This document shows, piece after piece, positions 58,146 to 64,000 of a stretch of DNA of 64,000 bases. The translations under genes and the position numbers were made by a program. The notes under the pieces were generated by a model. That model was not told the origin of the DNA. It was given only the letters and a program-made list of their open reading frames with translations, and searched no databases. Within the stretch, counting starts at the first letter, position 1, and the number at the start of each line of letters is the position of its first letter. Location of the stretch: the NCBI GenBank assembly GCA_023391105.1, contig JAEWBO010000022.1, positions 1-64,000 on the forward strand, written 5' to 3'. The stretch comes from Bacillota bacterium (lineage in GTDB: Bacteria > Bacillota > Clostridia > Christensenellales > SZUA-584).

Positions 58146-58271
58146 TCAGATACCATTATAATAATAGCTTATAATTATCAAACCAATAATGAATACCCAT
58201 ATGGCGATAATGGGAAGCGCAAAATTCCACTTCTTTGGTTTCACATTTTGCCACATATCCTTCGCTTGAAT
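58146..58271 (-). CDS. Small single-span membrane ORF with doubtful start
   Basis: The minus strand encodes MWQNVKPKKWNFALPIIAI followed by WVFIIGLIIISYYYNGI: a lysine-rich N terminus and one hydrophobic span. The only ATG (58256) has AAGGAT too close; a much better site, AGAGGAG, is five bases before an in-frame ATT at 58269-58271, which would add QAKD. AUU starts are rare, so the range given is the maximum. A stop in frame lies just upstream. Confidence 0.45.
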   Translation of the reverse strand: MQAKDMWQNVKPKKWNFALPIIAIWVFIIGLIIISYYYNGI

Positions 58272-58375
58272 GTTATCTCCTCTATCAAGATATTATTCAC
58301 TTATATTATATCATTTTCATTGATGCATTCCCATAAAGCATAAATGAATATTTTGGCTGTATGTCCAGTGTCAAA
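58272..58375. other. Short gap before CPBP operon end
   Basis: AT-rich, with no hairpin or ORF that I can support. Confidence 0.4.
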
Positions 58376-58405
58376 TAAAAAAGCAGGGGTTCTTGGCCCC
58401 TGCCC
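58376..58405 (-). terminator. Terminator of the MerR-YbjQ-CPBP operon
   Basis: On the minus strand GCAGGGG-ccaagaa-CCCCTGC is followed by TTTTTTATTT. Confidence 0.88.
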
Positions 58406-58418
58406 CATATCGATCTGT

Positions 58419-59381
58419 TTATGCCGCCGTTTCCACAGCTACTTGCACCTTGGGTTGTTTGGGCGGCGCAATCAGCTTATTTTTCTTCTCAAGGCGCACC
58501 ATGATCACCGTAAAGACCACCATCGCAACGATGAATCCGGCGCCGCCGATAATACCTGTGGGCGCAGGCCCCAAAAACGGGTCTGTCGACTCAGCACCGC
58601 CCTGTGTGAAATATAAGCCGATGGCCGCGAAGCCGTTGAGCGCGCCGTGGCCGATGGCTGCAGGCAGGCAGCTTCGTGTCCTTAATGACACATACGAGAA
58701 AAATACGCCCATCACAATGCAGAATCCGCACATCGCAAGTATGCCTGTATAAGGATAGCCCGGATAATTCAGCCCGTAGTTGTGACCCATTACTGTCAGC
58801 GGTGCGTGCCACAGCCCCCAAATCACGCCGCTAATCAGCACTGTCGGCACAATAGAAAGCTTCTCGGAAAGCTTGGGCACAAGATATCCGCGCCAGCCCC
58901 ATTCCTCACCGGTGGTGGTGAATATGTTGAGAATAGGCGAGAGCAACACGCCAATAGCAATCTGCATGATCATCATCGCTTTCATCGCTGCCGGATCAAT
59001 ATTGAGACCTTGCGCCGCAAAGGATTGCGCCATGGCTCCCATATTCGGATCAAACCGGTTCGGATAAACCAAAAAGTACAGCACCGCCCCCGCCGCGATC
59101 AGCACCGCAGGCAACAGCCAGGCGAGAATATAGAAACGGATGTGTCCTTTAAAGTTGGGCAATATCCACGCATCCTTAAAGCCTTCCTTGGTAATCAGGC
59201 GTGTGAGCACCACACACAGCGCGGGGATAAACATCACCGAGCCAACCAGCAGCGTAGAAATTGACGCATACTCCGGTTTGTTCACCATATTGCCGACCAC
59301 GAATATCTCATATATATAAGTCAAAACGAAGGTGAATCCCAAAAAAATGGCGATCCGTTTGCCTGTCTGCGTTTTTTCCAT
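58419..59381 (-). CDS. CPBP family intramembrane glutamic protease
   Basis: 320 residues with about eight spans, of the CPBP (CAAX protease and bacteriocin-processing) family. The catalytic motif TTGEEWGWRGYLVPKL near 160 carries the EExxxR pair, and WGLWHAPLTVMGH near 195 the HxxxN/H-type motif; a third segment is GVFFSYVSLRTRSCLPAAIGHGALNG (quoted in part). Such membrane proteases mature peptides or act in immunity to bacteriocins; the substrate is unknown. ATG 59381 follows TAGGAGGTCTTATTT. Last gene of the MerR-YbjQ-CPBP operon. Confidence 0.9.
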   Translation of the reverse strand: MEKTQTGKRIAIFLGFTFVLTYIYEIFVVGNMVNKPEYASISTLLVGSVMFIPALCVVLTRLITKEGFKDAWILPNFKGHIRFYILAWLLPAVLIAAGAVLYFLVYPNRFDPNMGAMAQSFAAQGLNIDPAAMKAMMIMQIAIGVLLSPILNIFTTTGEEWGWRGYLVPKLSEKLSIVPTVLISGVIWGLWHAPLTVMGHNYGLNYPGYPYTGILAMCGFCIVMGVFFSYVSLRTRSCLPAAIGHGALNGFAAIGLYFTQGGAESTDPFLGPAPTGIIGGAGFIVAMVVFTVIMVRLEKKNKLIAPPKQPKVQVAVETAA

Positions 59382-59403
59382 AAATAAGACCTCCTAAACT
59401 AAC

Positions 59404-59721
59404 CTACAGCTTGATTTTTACGGCCGTGCCGTAAGCAATCACCTCGGCGGCGCCTTGCATGATGGATGACGACGCATAGCGCACATTGATTATGGCATCT
59501 GCCCCCAGCGCCTCCGCTTCGTCCACCATGCGCTTCACCGCAATCTGACGCGATTCGTTGAGCATTTCCGTATAGCTCACAATCTCTCCGCCCACTAGCG
59601 TTTTCATGCCCGCCATAAAATCCTTGCCGAAATGCTTAGACTGCACGACGCTTCCCTTCACAATACCCAGCGCCGCCTCAATGTCTTTTCCCGGAATGTA
59701 ATCAATATTTAGCAGCAGCAT
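59404..59721 (-). CDS. YbjQ / UPF0145 family protein
   Basis: 105 residues, the whole length of the YbjQ family, which forms oligomers and is annotated as a heavy-metal-binding-like domain without proven role. Typical blocks are VKGSVVQSKHFGKDFMAG, LVGGEIVSYTEML, EAEALGADAIINVRY and the C-terminal EVIAYGTAVKI. ATG 59721 is 9 bases after AAGGAGG and overlaps the MerR gene end by 20 bases. Confidence 0.92.
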   Translation of the reverse strand: MLLLNIDYIPGKDIEAALGIVKGSVVQSKHFGKDFMAGMKTLVGGEIVSYTEMLNESRQIAVKRMVDEAEALGADAIINVRYASSSIMQGAAEVIAYGTAVKIKL

Positions 59722-60337
59722 TTTCTTCACCCTCCTTTATTTCTTTCATTCTTTGTTTTAATGCCAAAGTTACACCAACGATCACCGCCGCAGGAAATAT
59801 GAGAATCAATATACCCACCGGAACGGGCACATGATCGGCAATAAACGCCCACAGCAGCAGCCCCAAAACAGTGCCCATAAACGCGACCACAATAACAGCC
59901 ATCGCGATGGCCGAATAGCGCAGCTTCTTATCCTTACTTATATTCATAAAGCGTGTTCCCTCCTTCTCCATCTTCTCAATCTGTTCCAAATATATATCAG
60001 GATCCATCGTTTCCAGCTGCAAAGCGCTATGAGCCATCTGCGTACACAGCAGCTTAACCTGATCTAGGTTCTTGCTGTCCCGTTCCAGCTTAATGAGATG
60101 CCGACGCAGTGCGTCTTCTGTCGTGAGAATACCGTTTTGTATTTTGAGTATCTCTTCAATGGGTATCGCAAGCTTTCGCAGCAGCTTGATCTTTTTTAAC
60201 AGCACCACTTCACTTGCTTCATAATCACGATACCCGTTGGCGTTATTGCGGCCGGGCGCAAGAAGCCCCTCTTTTTCGTAAAACCTGATGTTCCTCTTGG
60301 AAATGCCAACGGCCTGCTCAACCTCATTGATCTTCAC
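59702..60337 (-). CDS. MerR-family regulator with C-terminal membrane spans
   Basis: 211 residues. The MerR head (MKINEVEQAVGISKRNIRFYEKEGL, quoted in part; DYEASEVVLLKKIKLLRKL) is followed by a coiled coil to about 125 and two hydrophobic spans (about 138-160 and 168-190), so the regulator is probably membrane-tethered. GTG 60337 after AAGGGGGCAGATCA. First gene of an operon with YbjQ and a CPBP protease, an arrangement that hints at envelope-stress or peptide sensing. Confidence 0.88.
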   Translation of the reverse strand: MKINEVEQAVGISKRNIRFYEKEGLLAPGRNNANGYRDYEASEVVLLKKIKLLRKLAIPIEEILKIQNGILTTEDALRRHLIKLERDSKNLDQVKLLCTQMAHSALQLETMDPDIYLEQIEKMEKEGTRFMNISKDKKLRYSAIAMAVIVVAFMGTVLGLLLWAFIADHVPVPVGILILIFPAAVIVGVTLALKQRMKEIKEGEENAAAKY

Positions 60338-60564
60338 TGATCTGCCCCCTTGCCCTGATTTTATTTCATTGTATACCTTCTACCAAGGGGAAGGTCAATA
60401 CATAGCCAAAAAATAATACGGAGATACGCTCAAAGAACCTGGATCTATTTGCAGGTTGATTTTTTTGAGGTTGTTTGATATCCTTTATCGAGAGAAAGAT
60501 GGACGAAATATGCCCTTTTTCTCCCATTTTCGCTTCTTAGGCAAACATAAGAAAGGATATCACG

Positions 60565-61008
60565 ATGACGATTGCAATCGGATCGGATCACGGTGGGTTT
60601 GAGCTCAAAAAGTCGATTATTGAACATCTTCAAAAACAACAAGTAAAAACGCTGGATATGGGGGCATACGATACACAGTCTTCCGACTATCCTGATTATG
60701 CGCCTCCGGTTTGCAGCGCCGTGCTGTCGGGCGAGGCGAGCTTAGGCATTCTGATCTGCGGCACCGGTATCGGCATATCCATTTCGGCAAATAAAATTGA
60801 TGGTATCCGATGCGCGCTTTTGGGAGATGTTTTTTCCGCAAAAATGGCGCGTGAGCATAACAATGCAAATGTGATGGCGCTTGGCGCCCGCGTGATCGGG
60901 CAGGGGCTTGCTTTAGAAATTGTTGATGCTTTTTTAAAAGCTGAATTCTCTGACGATGTGCGTCATTCCAAAAGAGTGGAAAAGATAATGAATTTGGAGA
61001 AACGTTAA
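60565..61008 (+). CDS. rpiB: RpiB-type ribose 5-phosphate isomerase
   Basis: 147 residues, RpiB/LacAB sugar-phosphate isomerase family, interconverting ribose 5-phosphate and ribulose 5-phosphate. IAIGSDHGGFELK at the N terminus, the active-site Cys loop ILICGTGIGISISANK near 67-82 and ARVIGQGLALEIVDAFL. Allose-6-phosphate or galactose-6-phosphate activity cannot be excluded. ATG 60565 follows AAGAAAGGATATCACG. A terminator overlaps its stop codon. Confidence 0.95.
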   Translation: MTIAIGSDHGGFELKKSIIEHLQKQQVKTLDMGAYDTQSSDYPDYAPPVCSAVLSGEASLGILICGTGIGISISANKIDGIRCALLGDVFSAKMAREHNNANVMALGARVIGQGLALEIVDAFLKAEFSDDVRHSKRVEKIMNLEKR

Positions 61009-61022
61009 ACGTTTCTTTTTTG
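60999..61022 (+). terminator. Terminator overlapping the rpiB stop codon
   Basis: GAAACGTT (60999-61006) pairs with AACGTTTC (61008-61015), followed by TTTTTTG. Confidence 0.75.
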
Positions 61023-61060
61023 TTACCAGGATTCCAAACGCAGTTTTTGGGTTGGATGAC

Positions 61061-61092
61061 CGGGGTCCCCGAAAAGGATAGCTTTTCGGAGC
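61061..61092. repeat. Palindromic repeat, second copy
   Basis: CGGGGTCCCCGAAAAGGATA and then GCTTTTCGGAG: the stem CCGAAAAG/CTTTTCGG has a 4-5 base loop. Near-identical in layout to the repeat inside the gdpP start at 12367-12400 (opposite strand). Confidence 0.6.
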
Positions 61093-61155
61093 ATTAAATC
61101 ATAATGGTTTTGGTTTTTTGCGAAAGAATTAATACATAGAGCATGGAGGAATGTA

Positions 61156-61785
61156 ATGGGTAAGTTAGTTGTCATGGATCATCCTCTCATTCAGCATAAG
61201 ATATCGCTGATTAGAGACAAACAAACAGGTACGCGGGATTTTCGTCTTCTCGTCGAAGAAATCGCTATGCTTATGGGCTATGAGGTGACGCGCGATCTTC
61301 CTTTAAAAGAGGTGGAGATCGAGACACCTGTCGCCAAAGCCAAAACAAAGGTGATATCGGGCAAGACGATCGGCATCGTCCCCATACTGCGCGCCGGGCT
61401 TGGCATGGTCAATGGTATACTCTCACTCGTTCCTGCCGCAAAGGTCGGTCATATCGGCCTTTACCGCGACCCCGAAACCTTGCAGCCGGTGGAATACTAC
61501 TGTAAGCTGCCCACGGATGCGTCAGAGCGCGATTTGATTGTTGTCGATCCGATGCTGGCTACGGGAGGCAGTGCCAACGGTGCCATCACGCTGCTTAAAG
61601 AGCGCGGCGTGAAGAACATCAAGCTGGTTTGCCTCATCGCTGCTCCCGAGGGCATTGCGGCGGTGCAAAAAGAGCATGGCGACGTGGATATATTTGTGGC
61701 GGCGGTTGATGAAAAGCTCAACGACCACGGCTATATCATACCCGGCCTTGGTGACGCGGGCGACAGGCTGTTCGGCACAAAATAA
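61156..61785 (+). CDS. upp: Uracil phosphoribosyltransferase
   Basis: 209 residues, the exact family length. It salvages uracil with PRPP to UMP. The PRPP loop is VVDPMLATGGSANGAITLLK near 128-147, and the uracil-binding C terminus YIIPGLGDAGDRLFGTK is intact. Opening segment MDHPLIQHKISLIRDKQTG is typical. ATG 61156 after CATGGAGGAATGTA. The V-ATPase genes follow 13 bases later, so they may share a transcript. Confidence 0.97.
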   Translation: MGKLVVMDHPLIQHKISLIRDKQTGTRDFRLLVEEIAMLMGYEVTRDLPLKEVEIETPVAKAKTKVISGKTIGIVPILRAGLGMVNGILSLVPAAKVGHIGLYRDPETLQPVEYYCKLPTDASERDLIVVDPMLATGGSANGAITLLKERGVKNIKLVCLIAAPEGIAAVQKEHGDVDIFVAAVDEKLNDHGYIIPGLGDAGDRLFGTK

Positions 61786-61798
61786 CAGGAGCGTAAAC

Positions 61799-62110
61799 AT
61801 GGCAATTGGTGTATTAAGCGATATAAAGGCCGCTGAAGAAAAGGCACAGGAGATACGGCGTGTGGCCGCTATCGCCGCCAAAGATGCGGTAAAGCTTGCA
61901 TCACAGGAAAACGCCGCGTATGAGGATGAAGAGCTTACGCTGGCGCGGCGCTTAAGCCTTAAAAAAGTGGATGAGGGACGCACGGCGGCCAAAGCGGAGC
62001 TGGATAAGCAGCAGGCACGGCGGCTTATGGAATGCGAAGCGCTCAAGGAAAACGCAAGAAAGAAGCTTGCGCTCGCCGCAGATGTCTGTTTAGAGAGGAT
62101 ACTCAAATAA
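61799..62110 (+). CDS. V-type ATPase peripheral-stalk subunit (G/H type)
   Basis: 103 residues, almost all helical and highly charged (AEEKAQEIRRVAAIAAKDAV, KAELDKQQARRLMECEAL), as in NtpF/AhaH subunits that pair with subunit E in the stator stalk of V/A-type ATPases. ATG 61799 follows CAGGAGCGTAAAC. Its place directly before the I subunit gene matches V-ATPase operons. Confidence 0.8.
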   Translation: MAIGVLSDIKAAEEKAQEIRRVAAIAAKDAVKLASQENAAYEDEELTLARRLSLKKVDEGRTAAKAELDKQQARRLMECEALKENARKKLALAADVCLERILK

Positions 62111-62111
62111 C

Positions 62112-64000
62112 ATGGCAATACTGGGAATGAGGAGACTGGCGCTGGTCGCGCATCAGGACAGCCGGGACAAGCTGCTCAAAAGCTTGCAGGAGCTTGGCGC
62201 AGTCGAAGTCGTTTCGATGACGCTCGAAGGGCTAAGCTGTGCCCGCCATCCTATCGCCCTGTCTCTTCTCGAGGAAAAATATGCGGCTGTACGTGAGGCG
62301 CTGGAAACGCTGCGTCCGTACGATAGTAACAAGCCTTCTTTTCTGACGCCCAAACCGCCGATATCGCGCAGCAGCCTTAAGGAGACGGCCAACCGCTTCG
62401 ACGAAGCTGAAGAGATCATCGACAAGATCAAGGCTTTTTCAGATGACATGAGCGCGGTGAAAGCGCGGCGGCAGCGGCTTAAGAACCGCATTGCACAGCT
62501 TGAGCCGTATGCGCGTTTTGACGCGCCGCTCGAAAGCATTGGCGAGAGCAAATATACTGCGTGTCTGCTCGGCACGATACCCGATGAGAGCAAGGACAAA
62601 TATGCGCAGATCATAGAAGATTTCAGTGATTCTGCCTGTTTTGAAACGGTGGACGATCAAAAGGATACGGTCACGGTTTTTGTGGTGATGCATAAAAGCG
62701 TGCAGGAAAAGCTTACGGGTGAGCTTAAGTTCATCGGCCTTTCCGAAGCCTATACCAAAGAGCTTATCGGCACACCGGGAGACATTATTCACGACAGTGA
62801 GAACGAGTATTTATCGCTTGAAGAAGAAACAAAAGAATACGAAGATAAGGCACGCCATTACGTGGATGACAAGCCGCTGTTAACAGCGCTTGAGGATTAC
62901 CTTGCCAACGAAATTGCGCGTGAGAAATGCACTGAAAAGCTCGGCGAAACGGGCAGCACGTTTGCGCTTGAGGGCTGGGTGATTGCGGACGATCAAGCAA
63001 GAGTGGAAGCTGCCATACTTGAAACCGCGCCAGAAGCATATATCCATTTCCGCGATCCCGAGGAGGGTGAGATACCGCCCACAGCGCTTGATAACCCCCA
63101 CGTGGTGCGTCCCTTCGAAGCGGTCACGGATATGTATGCCGTTCCTTCACCGAAAGGCTTTGATCCCAACCGAATTATGGCGTTTTTCTATTTTGTGATA
63201 TTCGGCATGATGATGGGCGACTTTGCCTACGGTGTGCTGCTTTCATTGGGCGCGTTAGCGGTGCTCAAGCTCAAAAAACCTGTCGGCATGTTCCGCCGCA
63301 TCACCACGGTTGTGATGTACTGCGGCATTTCGTCGGCGCTTTGGGGGTTGTTCTTCGGCACAATTTTCAGCATCGAAGGCGTACCCTACGTATTAAGCCC
63401 GTTACAAGATGCAGACGGCGCTTTGGGCACACTCATTCTGTGCCTTGGCATCGGCGTGCTGCATATCATGACGGGTATTGGCATCGGCGCTTATATGGAC
63501 ATCAAGCGCGGCAACTTTTTAGCCGCGATATTCGATCGCGTATCATGGATGCTCGTCATTATCGGCGGCATCATGCTGCTATTGGGCGGCGCCATCGGCA
63601 CGGTGGGCACATACATGGCGCTCGCAGGTCTGCTGATTCTGCTGCTGACTCAGGGACGCAGCAAAAAGGGTATCGTCAGAAAGGCCATGGGCGGCCTATC
63701 CAGCATATACGGCATCACGGGCTATGTGAGCGATATATTGTCCTACTGCCGTATTTTCGGCATGGGTCTTGCCACCACGGTTATCGCGATGGTGTTCAAT
63801 ACCATAGCGGGGCTGCTGATGGGCGGAGTGGTCGGATACATTTTCGGCATCGTCATACTCACGGCCGGGCATGTATTTAACATCGCGATCAACGCGCTGG
63901 GCGCGTTTGTGCACACCGCGCGTTTGCAGTACATCGAATTCTTCAACAAGTTCTACGAGGGTGACGGGCACGCGTTTATGCCGCTTGGCATACGCACAAA
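62112..64000 (+). CDS. V-type ATP synthase subunit I (partial, runs off the window)
   Basis: 629 codons are visible and the frame is open at the window end. The N-terminal cytosolic half (about 1-340) starts MAILGMRRLALVAHQDSRDK and is rich in coiled segments; the membrane half begins near 355 with IMAFFYFVIFGMMMGDFAYG and keeps spans with SDILSYCRIFGMGLATTVIA, the region with the essential arginine of subunit a/I. This subunit forms the ion half-channels next to the c/K ring. ATG 62112 is one base after the previous stop. Whether it moves Na+ or H+ cannot be read here. Confidence 0.95.
   Translation, partial: MAILGMRRLALVAHQDSRDKLLKSLQELGAVEVVSMTLEGLSCARHPIALSLLEEKYAAVREALETLRPYDSNKPSFLTPKPPISRSSLKETANRFDEAEEIIDKIKAFSDDMSAVKARRQRLKNRIAQLEPYARFDAPLESIGESKYTACLLGTIPDESKDKYAQIIEDFSDSACFETVDDQKDTVTVFVVMHKSVQEKLTGELKFIGLSEAYTKELIGTPGDIIHDSENEYLSLEEETKEYEDKARHYVDDKPLLTALEDYLANEIAREKCTEKLGETGSTFALEGWVIADDQARVEAAILETAPEAYIHFRDPEEGEIPPTALDNPHVVRPFEAVTDMYAVPSPKGFDPNRIMAFFYFVIFGMMMGDFAYGVLLSLGALAVLKLKKPVGMFRRITTVVMYCGISSALWGLFFGTIFSIEGVPYVLSPLQDADGALGTLILCLGIGVLHIMTGIGIGAYMDIKRGNFLAAIFDRVSWMLVIIGGIMLLLGGAIGTVGTYMALAGLLILLLTQGRSKKGIVRKAMGGLSSIYGITGYVSDILSYCRIFGMGLATTVIAMVFNTIAGLLMGGVVGYIFGIVILTAGHVFNIAINALGAFVHTARLQYIEFFNKFYEGDGHAFMPLGIRT

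Overview
The window looks like part of the chromosome of an anaerobic, endospore-forming member of the Clostridia (Bacillota) of moderate GC content. The evidence is a Spo0A response regulator, a SPOCS/LysM spore-envelope protein, the MazG-like / YybS / GdpP / L9 / DnaB replication operon typical of the phylum, clear Shine-Dalgarno sequences with frequent TTG and GTG starts, SAM-I and preQ1-I riboswitches, a V-type ATPase locus, and the IspDF fusion and IspE of the MEP pathway. I cannot place it to genus. No phage, insertion sequence, plasmid function or CRISPR array is visible, so this is mostly core chromosome with small accessory islands.

Layout. 1-340: a tRNA-Arg(CCU) gene followed by two decayed tRNA copies. 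0.3-5 kb: UPF0210 protein, DUF378 membrane protein, PepV-type dipeptidase and UppP, all on the minus strand. 5-10.3 kb: IlvE, a VOC protein, two uncharacterised proteins and Spo0A. 10.9-16.5 kb: the replication operon. 17-19.7 kb: CorA, FmdB-like, RadC and GNAT operon on the minus strand, led by a newly noticed 28-codon leader ORF. 19.7-23 kb: a free-standing structured RNA (raiA-like) and a BlaI/M56 regulator pair. 23.4-31 kb: GNAT, RsmG-IspE-QueG-like operon, lipoprotein, TtcA-like, exporter, SAM riboswitch-MetK, PhzF-like. 31-34 kb: nitroreductase, HxlR regulator, and an OFA-type MFS transporter behind a leader ORF and attenuator. 34-41 kb: RecD2-ComF, an aminotransferase, and a regulator/membrane protein/reductase operon ending in a collapsed third reductase. 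41-46 kb: a B12-type radical SAM protein and a GldAFG-like ABC system. 46-53 kb: SPOCS-LysM, RqcP-like, IspDF, repeats, LeuS, preQ1-QueT. 53-60 kb: ZIP transporter, RecF, two MerR-type regulators with their targets, a glutamate-5-kinase-like protein, DUF3795 and a CPBP protease. 60.5-64 kb: RpiB, Upp and the start of a V-ATPase operon.

The most interesting material lies in leaders rather than proteins. Upstream of the MFS transporter a 37-codon hydrophobic ORF overlaps an antiterminator strand for a downstream intrinsic terminator. Upstream of corA a 28-codon Arg-rich ORF runs into a hairpin that masks the corA ribosome binding site. Upstream of queT a preQ1-I aptamer carries the only good Shine-Dalgarno sequence, separated from the start codon by two back-to-back hairpins whose folding would restore normal spacing. 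All coordinates and base pairings come from reading the sequence by eye; family names are from motif recognition without database searches.
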